Part shown: positions 1 through 7,671 of the stretch, piece after piece
Position numbering within the stretch: the stretch's first letter is position 1
How the letters are laid out: every line of letters starts with the position of its first letter
Origin: Thermanaerothrix sp034436175
GTDB lineage: Bacteria > Chloroflexota > Anaerolineae > Anaerolineales > Anaerolineaceae
Assembly: GCA_964427505.1 (NCBI GenBank)
Contig: CAYRUO010000008.1
Coordinates: forward strand, 1-64,000
Length of the DNA: 64,000 nt
Direction of reading: 5' to 3'
Program-made: the position numbers and the translations under genes
Notes under the pieces: generated by a model
What the model was told of the DNA's origin: nothing
The model's database searches: none
Seen by the model: the letters and a program-made list of their open reading frames with translations, nothing else

Positions 1-51
1 CACGGTTCACATCCGTGAGGTTCGGGGGTTCGAGACCCTCCGCGCCCACCA
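1..51 (+). tRNA. tRNA-Val (CAC), 3' part only
   Basis: The window opens inside a tRNA. Bases 1-5 (CACGG) pair perfectly with 13-17 (CCGTG) around a seven-base loop TTCACAT, which places anticodon CAC (valine, codon GTG) at 8-10. A T arm follows: GGGGG (24-28), loop TTCGAGA, CCCTC (36-40), then the acceptor strand CGCGCCC, A73 and an encoded CCA. The acceptor 5' strand and D arm lie outside the window. Unlike the other two tRNAs here, this one encodes its CCA end. Confidence 0.9.
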
Positions 52-54
52 GAG

Positions 55-100
55 ACCTCATGGCCGAACGCATAACGATGCAGCCATGAGGTTTTGTGTT
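55..100 (+). terminator. Intrinsic terminator after tRNA-Val
   Basis: A perfect 10-bp inverted repeat (ACCTCATGGC at 55-64, GCCATGAGGT at 83-92) runs into TTTTGTGTT. It lies four bases after the tRNA CCA, so it probably ends the tRNA transcript. Confidence 0.8.
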
Positions 101-179
101 ATTATAAAGACGATTTATTGTTAGCACTTATTGAGACTCCGCGGGCATTGAGCACGCTGATTTTTCACTAAGGCTCGCT

Positions 180-3100
180 ATGGACGTACCGGTTCCCATC
201 CTGCCGACCAAAATTTTTGTCCCGCGCCGACGCAATGACCTCTTAAGCCGGCCTCGATTAATTGACGCTCTCCACGAATTATTAGAGTACAAGTTAATCA
301 TTATTGCCGCGCCCGCCGGATATGGAAAAACGTCACTGGTGGTGGATTTTGCGCACCATACCGAATGGCCCTTTTGTTGGTATGCGGTGGATGCCTTGGA
401 TCGTGAGCCGATCCGATTCCTTAGCCATTTGGTGACTTCAATCACGATGCAATTTCCGCTCTTTGGCAAGCGTTCGCGCGCAGTGTTGCAGAACATGGCG
501 CAGGGGGAATTAAATCTGGATACGATGGTCAGCGCTGTTATCCAGGATATGTTTGAAGCCATCAATGAACATTTTGTTATTGTGTTGGATGATTATCACC
601 TGATCGAGGAAAGTGAACCGGTTGCCCATTTTATCAGCCGCCTGGTCCAGGATAGCGATGAGAATTGCCATGTGATTCTTACCTCACGCACGCTGATTGC
701 CCTTCCCGATCTTCCCCTAATGGTAGCCCGTTCGTTGGTAGGTGGTTTAGGGGCTGAAGACTTGGCTTTTACCCCCCAGGAAGTGCAAGCCTTTTTCCGG
801 CAGACCTTGCGCCAAGCCATTCCGGAAAGTTTGGCTTATGAATTAGCGCGGCTTTCTGAGGGATGGATTACAGGGCTGTTATTATCCTCACAATTGGCTG
901 ATATGGGTATTTTGGATCGCCTGCGTCGGGGTCGAATCGCATCGGTGGGGTTGTATGATTACTTGGCAACCCAAGTGCTGGAACGTCAGCCACCTGAATT
1001 GCGCGATTTTTTGCTCTATTCCTCTTTATTAGAAGAGTTTGATGCCACAGAGTGCAAGGAAGTTATCGGTGAGGCGTTAGGCATTCAGGCTGATTGGAAT
1101 GCCCTCATCAATACGGTGTTGCGCGAGAATCTTTTCCTAACGCCGGTGGGGGAGGGACGGGTATGGTATCGCTATCATCATTTATTCGCCGATTTTCTAC
1201 AGCAGCGGTTGTTAGCCGAACGTCCCGAGCAAGCCGAGCGGCTTATTGTGCGTTTGAGCGAACGCTATCGCCAACAGCGGGCGTGGGATCGTATTTACAT
1301 GCTCTACCGCCGGCTGGGGCGAGTGGATCAGACTGCGCCGTTGTTGGAGGAAATTGGGGCAGAGTTGTTTGAGGACGGAAGAATAATCACCTTACAAGAA
1401 TGGCTAGATGAGTTGCCGGAGACGGCTATAAAGGAGAATGCAGTACTTCTTTCTTTGAAAGGAGAACTCCTAATAGTCAAGGGCAGTGTTCATGAAGGGG
1501 TAGAACTCTTAAGTCACTCTCTTTCATGGTTGTCTCCGGAACGTCATCGTTTTCAACGCATAGATGCTCTAGTTCGTCGTGCTATTGGTTTGAGGAGATT
1601 AGGGGATTACGATAGAGCCTTGGAAGATTTGGAAGAAGCGATTGTCCTCTCAGAAGGCAGGAAAGAACTTGAAAAACTTCATGGCACAATTGTTCAGCAA
1701 AAGGGGGTTATTCTATATCATAAGGGCTATGTAAAAGAAGCCTTGAACGTTTTACAGCATTCCCTTAAATTCTTTGATCCTTCTCGTGATGTCAATTATG
1801 TAGCCTTTTCCTTGATGCAAATGGGTATTATCAATGTGTCTTTGGGAGATTTCCTTGCTGCTGAGCGATTGTTCTCTCAAGCCATAGATTATTGGCAAGC
1901 AACAGGTAATTCTGTGCGCCTGGCAAATGTCCTGAACAATTTGGGGGATCTCAAGCGCCAAACGGGGGATTATGAGGGATCGTTGCTCGCATTAGAAAAA
2001 GCCATAGAACATGCTCGCCTAAGTGGATATCAGCGCATGGAGGCTTATGCGCTTGCCTCAATTGGCGACCTTTATCGCGATTTGGGTATATGGCCATCGG
2101 CGCATGAGGCCTACCAGAAAGCCCAGGTGATGGTCAATCGCTTAGGAGACCGTTTTCTGAATCTTTATCTTCTTCTTAACTTGGCTAGTCTACACGAGTT
2201 ACAGGGGCAATCTGGCCATGCCTTAACCCTCTTAGAACAGGCTCGCCAGATGGTAGAGGGTGGGGGATCCGATTATGAAAAAAACCTGTATCGTATGGAA
2301 TTGGGGCGATTCGAACTTCTAAACGGAAGATATGAATTAGCCCGACAGATATTGATGTTCGCATTAACCTTCTTTGAAACCGAGGGCCATGCACTGGAAG
2401 GTTTGCGAACGCGGTTTTATTTTATCCTTGCTCAATGGTATCTGAAGTCTTGGTCGGAAGATTTCTATCCAATGGCTCTGGCTTTCTTTTCACGCCTGCT
2501 TAATCACGATACTCCTCCTTTTGTGTTTACCTTGGTGCGAGAGATGCGCCCATATTTAGAGCCACTTATTTCCGATGAGCGACTGGGCCCCTTGACAAAT
2601 GAATTGATTATACGGTTGGAGCAATTTGATGCTCGGCTCAATCTTTTGCGGCGACGATTGCGACGGCAAGCCTCGACTGTTCCCTTCGCTGGCCCTCAGT
2701 TGGTTATTCAGACGTTGGGTAAAATTCAGGTCAAACTCAATGACCATTCGCTCGCGATCAGTGACTGGCAAACGCAAAGTGCCCGTGATTTGTTTCTCTA
2801 CTTATTGACCCGCCCTGATGGGGTTTCGCGCGAAGATGTCGGAGCCGTCTTTTGGCGCGACTGCTCCCCCCATGAATTGCACCTTCGCTTTAAGAACACA
2901 CTTTATCGCTTGCGCCGCGCGGTGGGCAGAGATGTGGTCCTATTCCAGGATGGAATTTATCGGTTCAACACGGACTTAGACTATGAGTATGATGTCGAGC
3001 AGTTTTTCCGCGAAATTTACCATGCCGAACGGAGCAGCGATTCGCGGCAAAAGATCCTTCACTACCAAAACGCTTTACGTTACTACCAAGGGCCTTATTT

Positions 3101-3419
3101 ACCCGGCTTAGATGAGACCTGGGTGCTGATTGAACGTCAGCGTTTGTTCAACGCCTACACCAGTGTCGTATTAAAACTGGGGGAATTGTACCTGGAACAG
3201 GGTGATGCCCAAAGCGCATTAACGTGTGCGCAACAACTATTGCAAGAAGACCCATGTTTTGAAGAGGCACATCGCTTAGCCATGCAGGCTTATGGCGCTA
3301 TGGGAAATCGAGCCGCCGTAGTACGCCAGTATGATTACTGCCGGCGGGTGCTCTTGGAAGAATTGAACACAGCACCCTCGTTACAAACTCAGTCTTTATT
3401 TGAAGCCCTCATTCGTTAG
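180..3419 (+). CDS. MalT-like STAND ATPase transcriptional activator with C-terminal BTAD domain
   Basis: A 1079-residue cytoplasmic regulator. The N-terminus has a STAND/MalT-type NTPase module with Walker A APAGYGKTS (about residues 44-52) and a Walker B-like IVLDDYH (about 133-139). A long helical region (about 400-800) reads as tetratricopeptide repeats. From about 837 there is an OmpR-like winged helix followed by a bacterial transcriptional activator (BTAD) domain, in place of the LuxR helix-turn-helix of true MalT. Family knowledge: STAND regulators oligomerise with ATP when an inducer binds the TPR region. The ATG at 180 is the first in frame; its ribosome site (AAGG) is weak. The next gene downstream encodes a repeat peptide with its own promoter, so I infer that this protein may sense or control that locus. 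The ligand is unknown. Confidence 0.85.
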   Translation: MDVPVPILPTKIFVPRRRNDLLSRPRLIDALHELLEYKLIIIAAPAGYGKTSLVVDFAHHTEWPFCWYAVDALDREPIRFLSHLVTSITMQFPLFGKRSRAVLQNMAQGELNLDTMVSAVIQDMFEAINEHFVIVLDDYHLIEESEPVAHFISRLVQDSDENCHVILTSRTLIALPDLPLMVARSLVGGLGAEDLAFTPQEVQAFFRQTLRQAIPESLAYELARLSEGWITGLLLSSQLADMGILDRLRRGRIASVGLYDYLATQVLERQPPELRDFLLYSSLLEEFDATECKEVIGEALGIQADWNALINTVLRENLFLTPVGEGRVWYRYHHLFADFLQQRLLAERPEQAERLIVRLSERYRQQRAWDRIYMLYRRLGRVDQTAPLLEEIGAELFEDGRIITLQEWLDELPETAIKENAVLLSLKGELLIVKGSVHEGVELLSHSLSWLSPERHRFQRIDALVRRAIGLRRLGDYDRALEDLEEAIVLSEGRKELEKLHGTIVQQKGVILYHKGYVKEALNVLQHSLKFFDPSRDVNYVAFSLMQMGIINVSLGDFLAAERLFSQAIDYWQATGNSVRLANVLNNLGDLKRQTGDYEGSLLALEKAIEHARLSGYQRMEAYALASIGDLYRDLGIWPSAHEAYQKAQVMVNRLGDRFLNLYLLLNLASLHELQGQSGHALTLLEQARQMVEGGGSDYEKNLYRMELGRFELLNGRYELARQILMFALTFFETEGHALEGLRTRFYFILAQWYLKSWSEDFYPMALAFFSRLLNHDTPPFVFTLVREMRPYLEPLISDERLGPLTNELIIRLEQFDARLNLLRRRLRRQASTVPFAGPQLVIQTLGKIQVKLNDHSLAISDWQTQSARDLFLYLLTRPDGVSREDVGAVFWRDCSPHELHLRFKNTLYRLRRAVGRDVVLFQDGIYRFNTDLDYEYDVEQFFREIYHAERSSDSRQKILHYQNALRYYQGPYLPGLDETWVLIERQRLFNAYTSVVLKLGELYLEQGDAQSALTCAQQLLQEDPCFEEAHRLAMQAYGAMGNRAAVVRQYDYCRRVLLEELNTAPSLQTQSLFEALIR

Positions 3420-3457
3420 TTTCTTATTAGGTTGAATTCTATATAGTTGTCATGGCG

Positions 3458-3490
3458 ATAACCCTTAGAGGTTGGTAAGGGTTATTGTCT
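3458..3490 (+). terminator. Probable terminator after the STAND regulator
   Basis: Perfect 10-bp inverted repeat ATAACCCTTA (3458-3467) and TAAGGGTTAT (3476-3485) with an 8-base loop, followed by a modest pyrimidine-rich tail TGTCTCTTC. It separates the regulator from the promoter of the repeat peptide. Confidence 0.55.
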
Positions 3491-3582
3491 CTTCAGGGTT
3501 TTAAGTTGAGTTGAGCCTTGGATTGAATCCTTTACTCATTGTTAACAATTGGGGGGGAAATGAGCCTCGTTTGAAGCCTGGT

Positions 3583-3611
3583 TTGCATCCTATAGAGTTG
3601 CATACTATACA
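3583..3611 (+). promoter_or_regulatory. Sigma-70-type promoter of the repeat-peptide gene
   Basis: TTGCAT (3583-3588), a 17-base spacer and TATACA (3606-3611) make a good housekeeping-type promoter. It would start RNA near 3618, about 34 bases before the ATG at 3652, which has a strong ribosome site AAAGGAG at 3637-3643. Confidence 0.65.
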
Positions 3612-3651
3612 CAGATTTTGAACTTGGGTGAAAGCGAAAGGAGATTGGAGC

Positions 3652-3822
3652 ATGAAAACGTCCCTGTTCTCGGTGCGTGTAGCGATGGAAATGCCTCAGG
3701 CAAGCGGCGATGGTGTGCGGCGTTCTCCTCAGGCGAGTGGCGATGGTGTGCGGCGTTCTCCGCAGGCGAGCGGTGATGGTGTGCGGCGCTCTCCGCAAGC
3801 CAGTGGCGATGGCGTTCGGTAG
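3652..3822 (+). CDS. Repeat peptide precursor: four PQASGDGVR units joined by Arg-Ser
   Basis: A 56-residue protein not matched to any family I recognise. A 14-residue N-terminus (MKTSLFSVRVAMEM) is followed by three 11-residue units PQASGDGVRRS and a fourth unit PQASGDGVR that ends exactly at the stop codon. Every nucleotide difference among the units is at a synonymous third position, so the peptide sequence itself is conserved. Each unit boundary carries a dibasic Arg-Arg, a possible processing site. There is no hydrophobic signal peptide long enough for Sec export. A good promoter and an AAAGGAG ribosome site at ideal spacing support expression. Its neighbours are a TPR-containing activator upstream and an RiPP-leader-like protein downstream. 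A multi-copy signal peptide or RiPP precursor is the leading inference; a structural or binding repeat is possible. Confidence 0.7.
   Translation: MKTSLFSVRVAMEMPQASGDGVRRSPQASGDGVRRSPQASGDGVRRSPQASGDGVR
3694..3819 (+). repeat. Tandem 33-bp coding repeat, 3.8 copies
   Basis: Units at 3694-3726, 3727-3759, 3760-3792 and 3793-3819 (the last shortened to 27 bases before the stop). The copies differ only at synonymous codon positions: Pro CCT/CCG, Gln CAG/CAA, Ala GCA/GCG/GCC, Ser AGC/AGT, Gly GGC/GGT, Val GTG/GTT and Arg CGT/CGC. Confidence 0.95.
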
Positions 3823-3898
3823 TCTTTGATTGAAGAATTGTGACGAGTGCTTTCGCGCGCGTAATTGCTACTTAGCGCCTCAACAGGGCGTTGAAAAT

Positions 3899-3953
3899 AA
3901 CTGCGGGGTTGATGATTGGTCCGAAAGGACCCAAACCCGCAGTTTTTGTTTTG
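3899..3953 (+). terminator. Terminator or attenuator between the repeat peptide and the NHLP-like gene
   Basis: Outer stem AACTGCGGG (3899-3907) pairs with CCCGCAGTT (3936-3944) and encloses a second hairpin GGTCC-GAAA-GGACC (3918-3931) capped by a GNRA tetraloop. A T-rich tail TTTTTGTTTT follows. It should stop much of the peptide transcript while letting some read into the gene at 4016, for which I see no obvious separate promoter. Confidence 0.75.
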
Positions 3954-4015
3954 GATGTGTGATCAGATCATCAACCCAGGAAGGAACCTTTGATTTTAGG
4001 CCAATGGAGGTAAAA

Positions 4016-4318
4016 ATGCGTTACGCGATGGATTTTGGATCCCAAACCGTAACTTACAACCAGACCACAACCGAAGCCGAAGTGAGCCGTCTCTTCTGCG
4101 CTGCGGTGGTCAGCAAGCGTTTTCGTGATCAACTGCTTCAAGATCCCGCCTTAGCGATTGCTCAGGGTTATAACGGTGAGTCGTTTACATTTACCCCTGA
4201 GATGATGGAACGCTTCAGCAGCATTCGGGCGGAATCGCTCAGCGATTTTGCGGCGCAGTTCCTGGCGCACGAGATGCCGCTACAGGTTGAGATCCCCATT
4301 CCTGTGGTTGCACGTTGA
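4016..4318 (+). CDS. Small protein with an NHLP-like RiPP-leader fold (Os1348-like)
   Basis: A 100-residue protein. Residues about 24-85 contain the pattern VVSKRFRDQLLQDPALAIAQG, a GYNGESFTFTPE turn, and a SIRAESLSDFAAQF helix. The FRxxLLxDPxxAL core resembles the nitrile-hydratase-alpha-like leader peptides (NHLP) and the Os1348-type proteins of Chloroflexota. I see no double-glycine cleavage site. The tail (about 86-100, rich in Pro, Ile, Val) is short. The ATG at 4016 follows a strong GGAGG site at 6 bases. No maturase (radical SAM, YcaO, LanM) or peptide ABC exporter lies nearby, so a free-standing partner or regulatory domain is as likely as a RiPP precursor. Family assignment is by pattern memory only. 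Confidence 0.55.
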   Translation: MRYAMDFGSQTVTYNQTTTEAEVSRLFCAAVVSKRFRDQLLQDPALAIAQGYNGESFTFTPEMMERFSSIRAESLSDFAAQFLAHEMPLQVEIPIPVVAR

Positions 4319-4382
4319 GCCGGGGTGTTGAGGTGTAACCGGGTTGCGACAGGATAACGAACACGACACAAGGATGCCCCCT

Positions 4383-5531
4383 ATGGACTCTCGCCTTCCG
4401 GATACGGGTGAATTGCGGCGCTTGGTGGCCGAATCGGTTAACACAACCGGATTCGAACCCAATACGGCGTCGTTTGCACCGGCCATGCCTACCTACGAGG
4501 ATGCGGTGGGAGTGGCACTATCCGGTTTGGCGGCATGTGTGGTCAGCGTGACACGGGTGGCTTTTTGCAAGGTGGTTGTGTTGGGCTCGGAATGGGGGTT
4601 TGAAACCCGGGCTGTGGTCTTTGCAGATGGCGGCGGTCATTTGCGGCGGATGGCAGAACCATTCTATGCACAGCGGTTGTATCACCAAGTGGTTTCTTCA
4701 GGACGTCCGCTGTTGATTTCACGGGAACAAGACTCTTTGAGCCTCGATGAAGGGCGAACGTTACGCTATCATGATGCGAACGCATTATATGTCGCAGCCA
4801 TTGGCGAAGATACTTCCACCGTGAAAGGGGTGTTGATTATTGGACTTAAGCAGTCCGCCCATTTTCATGACGGTCAATTGAGGTTAGCCGGCTTACTGGC
4901 ACGTTATGCGCAATCTATCTTAACCTTTGCATTACACCCGGAATTGCGCCCACCTTTGTATAACGATGTCGTCATGCTCTCCAAGAGTATTGAGAATTAT
5001 GATTTGTCCATCACCCAGCACAGCCTGACCATGGTTCAAATGGCCGAACGCCTTGCCGAACGTCTGGGGTGTTTGCCCACAGAGGTTAAGACGATCGGGT
5101 TGGCGGCATTGTTGCATGACCTAGGCAAAGTTGGAATCCCATCGGATATTCTACAGAAACCCGAACCATTGTCTGAGGACGAGTGGATGCTAATGCGACG
5201 GCATCCTGAAATTGGGGCGCAGATTGTGCAAACCGTTACCGGTTTGAACGGGGTTGCAACGATCATCCAATGTCATCATGAGCATTTTGATGGGAGTGGT
5301 TATCCTCACGGCTTGAAGGGATATCAAATTCCGTTGGGATCGCGCATTCTGGCGGTTGTGGATGCGTTTGAAGCCATTACCGGGGGACGCATTTACCGTC
5401 CGGCGCGTTCTGCAGAGGCGGCTTTAGATGAGATTCAGCGCTGTGCCGGCGCTCAATTCGACCCGCAAATTGTGGAGGCTTTTGTGGCGCTGATCCATGA
5501 AGAAGGGTTTAACGCGAACCAGGGGGAGTAA
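4383..5531 (+). CDS. GAF-like / HD-GYP domain protein, probable cyclic-di-GMP phosphodiesterase
   Basis: A cytoplasmic signalling protein of about 382 residues. The first half looks like a GAF-type sensor domain. The second half is an HD-GYP phosphohydrolase: the HD dyad sits in HDLGKVGIP (about residue 245), the paired histidines in CHHEHFDGSGYP, and the GYP signature is present, followed by DAFEAIT. Known HD-GYP proteins hydrolyse cyclic-di-GMP to pGpG or GMP. Three starts are possible: TTG 4344 (GAGGTG, 8-base spacing), ATG 4374 and ATG 4383 (AAGGA, 8-base spacing). I chose 4383. It follows the NHLP-like gene by about 60 bases without a visible terminator, so co-transcription is likely and couples the peptide locus to second-messenger turnover. 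Confidence 0.85.
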   Translation: MDSRLPDTGELRRLVAESVNTTGFEPNTASFAPAMPTYEDAVGVALSGLAACVVSVTRVAFCKVVVLGSEWGFETRAVVFADGGGHLRRMAEPFYAQRLYHQVVSSGRPLLISREQDSLSLDEGRTLRYHDANALYVAAIGEDTSTVKGVLIIGLKQSAHFHDGQLRLAGLLARYAQSILTFALHPELRPPLYNDVVMLSKSIENYDLSITQHSLTMVQMAERLAERLGCLPTEVKTIGLAALLHDLGKVGIPSDILQKPEPLSEDEWMLMRRHPEIGAQIVQTVTGLNGVATIIQCHHEHFDGSGYPHGLKGYQIPLGSRILAVVDAFEAITGGRIYRPARSAEAALDEIQRCAGAQFDPQIVEAFVALIHEEGFNANQGE

Positions 5532-5604
5532 AGCGTTGCACCAGAACCGGGGTACTGTCGGGCGCAGGTTCTCCTGCGCTCGACGGGTTTAACTTTATTA
5601 AAAC

Positions 5605-5645
5605 GAGCATCCGACAGAACATGTGAGCGCTGTCGGATGCTCTTC
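5605..5645 (+). terminator. Terminator between convergent HD-GYP and protease genes
   Basis: Perfect 13-bp inverted repeat GAGCATCCGACAG (5605-5617) and CTGTCGGATGCTC (5630-5642) with a 12-base loop. The T tract is short (TTCGTCATT) on the plus strand, and TTTTAATAAAG follows on the minus strand, so it may work in both directions. Confidence 0.75.
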
Positions 5646-5674
5646 GTCATTAACTAACCAAATGGGATTCACCT

Positions 5675-7264
5675 TTAGGGTAAAGTCCCTACAACGTCAA
5701 AGGTATTTAAGGCCTGATCGAGGGCAGCCCAATCGCTATCGCTCATTGCGTTGAAAATGAAAGTTACTAAAAAGGCGGTCTTGTTTTGCTTGGGTCGTGC
5801 CGTGAGCACAATGAGGGCATTACCGGCACCATTGCAATTGATATAGTAGTCATAAGCGCCCTCGAAAGCGCTGTCTTCGTAATCATATCGGCCTTGCAAT
5901 TTACACTCGTTGCGGTAACTCTCGCGATAGGCGTCAAGTAACTGTATGTAGCCTGCCAATTGGGCCACACGATCGGAGGCGGCAAAGAAGATCCCCGGCT
6001 CATCCCAGTAACTTGCAAAGTTGCTCAAGCTCGCCGCTGCCGTGATGCTTGCGCCAATCACCTCGTTGTCTAATACCCATGGTGAACCATCCACCTCGCT
6101 CCAGGTGGAAGGAATGGCAACCTGAATGGCGCCGGAATCATCTTGCACCAAAATATAATCGGTATTTGCAGTGCTTTCATTTGCAGTGTCTCCCCCCAGT
6201 TCCTGGGCAAAGGAAAATTTGGTTTCTAGAGGGCGACCGTTGAGTTCGCCGGAGAGAACTTCCTGGGTATCAAAACGCAAGACTTCAATGGCGATTGAGC
6301 TGTCAGCACTGCGGGTGCGCAGAATGTCACAGTAATCACCCATCGTGCCATCCGTGGCTAGAACCAACCCTTCCATACGGGTGATGATATCTCCGCCCTG
6401 AATGCCGGCTTTACTCGCTGGAGAGCCTGATTTGACTGAAGCAACCCAGATTCCACTCAAACTTCCATCTTCGCTCATCACGGCCTGTCCATTCACCCCA
6501 ATCGATTCAAAGTCTTGACCTTTGCGTAAGGTCTCGATGATTTTCATTGCATCTTGGGCGCGGATGGCAAAATTCATATCGTAAACGTTGTTGCCAGCGT
6601 AATTAATCCCTACAACGCGGGCCTGGTTATCCACCAATGGTCCTCCTGAGTTTCCACCTCGAATGCGTGCATCATGTTCAATGACCGCGGGGATAGACGC
6701 CCAAGAAGTTTTCCCATCGGCCTTGGCCTTGGAGACAATGCCTTTGGTTAACGTGTATTCGGGGTCGCCAAGCGGAAAACCGGCGGCGTAAACCTCCAAC
6801 CCGGGATTAATCTCACCTTCGTGAAGTGCTAGATAAGGGAAACCATCTCCCTCGATATCAATGACGGCCAGATCCCAGCATTCCGAAACGCCGAGGATCC
6901 GTGCATTACGCGCCTCAGTCTCACCCCCTACCCATACCTTGATCAACGCAGCGCCGGTGACAACGTGGTTGTTCGTTACTGCGATGCCAGAAGGATCAAT
7001 AATGAAGCCGGAGCCGCGCCCGGCCACATTTAACATCAATCCGACCTCGGGATCCACAAAAGTGCCCTGGGCTTCAATCTGGATGGTGGCCTTTTTTAGA
7101 TCTTCGATATTGCTGACTGGTTGGGGGCCCTGGGGGGTAGGAGTGTTTTCTAGGGTGGGGGCTGGGACGGTTGGGGCTGCTGTAGGGGAGGACGGTGGCG
7201 ACCCTGAACAGGCCGCAAGGATTAAGGCAACAATAAGGAGTATAGTAGCCCTCTTTAGAAACAT
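5675..7264 (-). CDS. Secreted HtrA-like serine protease lipoprotein (trypsin-PDZ)
   Basis: A 529-residue exported protease. The N-terminus is a lipoprotein signal ending in LAAC (Cys about 19), followed by a low-complexity Ser/Pro/Thr linker. The trypsin-like domain carries the triad His (TNNHVV, about 100), Asp (CWDLAVID, about 131) and Ser (GGNSGGPLV, about 206). A PDZ domain follows (SPASKAGIQGGDIITRMEG), then a C-terminal domain of about 150 residues that I do not recognise. The second ATG at 7264 is preferred because GAAAGGA lies 7 bases before it; the ATG at 7270 would leave only 1-2 bases. It acts at the outer face of the membrane, probably in protein quality control. It is convergent with the peptide-signalling locus; a role in processing that peptide is speculation. 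Confidence 0.88.
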   Translation of the reverse strand: MFLKRATILLIVALILAACSGSPPSSPTAAPTVPAPTLENTPTPQGPQPVSNIEDLKKATIQIEAQGTFVDPEVGLMLNVAGRGSGFIIDPSGIAVTNNHVVTGAALIKVWVGGETEARNARILGVSECWDLAVIDIEGDGFPYLALHEGEINPGLEVYAAGFPLGDPEYTLTKGIVSKAKADGKTSWASIPAVIEHDARIRGGNSGGPLVDNQARVVGINYAGNNVYDMNFAIRAQDAMKIIETLRKGQDFESIGVNGQAVMSEDGSLSGIWVASVKSGSPASKAGIQGGDIITRMEGLVLATDGTMGDYCDILRTRSADSSIAIEVLRFDTQEVLSGELNGRPLETKFSFAQELGGDTANESTANTDYILVQDDSGAIQVAIPSTWSEVDGSPWVLDNEVIGASITAAASLSNFASYWDEPGIFFAASDRVAQLAGYIQLLDAYRESYRNECKLQGRYDYEDSAFEGAYDYYINCNGAGNALIVLTARPKQNKTAFLVTFIFNAMSDSDWAALDQALNTFDVVGTLP

Positions 7265-7363
7265 GCTCATATCCTTTCTATTATTTTGGGATTAACGCAC
7301 ACCTATAAAAGCGCCCCCATGATTGCCCCCTATGGTCAGATCACCCAAGGCATGCTGATTTAT

Positions 7364-7391
7364 ATTTTATCTTAATTGAGGCAAAATTCAA
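7364..7391 (-). promoter_or_regulatory. Probable promoter of the HtrA-like protease
   Basis: On the minus strand TTGAAT (7391-7386), a 16-base spacer and TAAAAT (7369-7364) would give a leader of about 95 bases. Confidence 0.4.
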
Positions 7392-7481
7392 CTAAATTTA
7401 TCATAAAATAGAACGTCTTTTGGGACACTATCCGTGAACTTATTCTCATACATACTACTGTTGCTATTTCAGGCATAGCAC

Positions 7482-7510
7482 TTGACGATTCTGCGCCCTC
7501 GCGGTATATT
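7482..7510 (+). promoter_or_regulatory. Promoter of tRNA-Arg
   Basis: TTGACG (7482-7487), a 17-base spacer and TATATT (7505-7510). The tRNA begins 14 bases after the -10 box. Confidence 0.8.
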
Positions 7511-7523
7511 ATGAGCGCATGAC

Positions 7524-7597
7524 GCCCTCGTAGCTCAAATGGATAGAGCGTTTGCTTGCGGAGCAAAAGGCTGCGTGTTCGAGTCACGCCGAGGGCA
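7524..7597 (+). tRNA. tRNA-Arg (GCG)
   Basis: A full cloverleaf is visible: acceptor GCCCTCG (7524-7530) with CGAGGGC (7590-7596), D stem GCTC/GAGC, anticodon stem TTTGC/GCAAA around loop TTGCGGA, and T stem GCGTG/CACGC around TTCGAGT. The anticodon is GCG at 7558-7560 (arginine, codons CGC and CGU). Most bacteria read this box with an ACG anticodon edited to inosine, so a genomic G34 is unusual. CCA is not encoded (ACAG follows). Confidence 0.95.
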
Positions 7598-7606
7598 CAG
7601 ATGGCG

Positions 7607-7632
7607 GAGCGGTCGTTCAAACCGCTCTTTTT
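7607..7632 (+). terminator. Terminator of tRNA-Arg
   Basis: GAGCGGT (7607-7613), a 7-base loop and ACCGCTC (7621-7627), then TTTTT. It separates the tRNA from surE. Confidence 0.8.
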
Positions 7633-7671
7633 CATTCCGGTTATTTTCATTCATCCAAAAGGGGTCAGGAT

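Noticed and set aside
3532..3798. Open frame on the minus strand through the peptide repeat, with HTIA/LRR-like repeats
   Set aside because: It is the mirror of the tandem repeat; it has no ribosome site or promoter, whereas the plus-strand frame has both and shows only synonymous drift.
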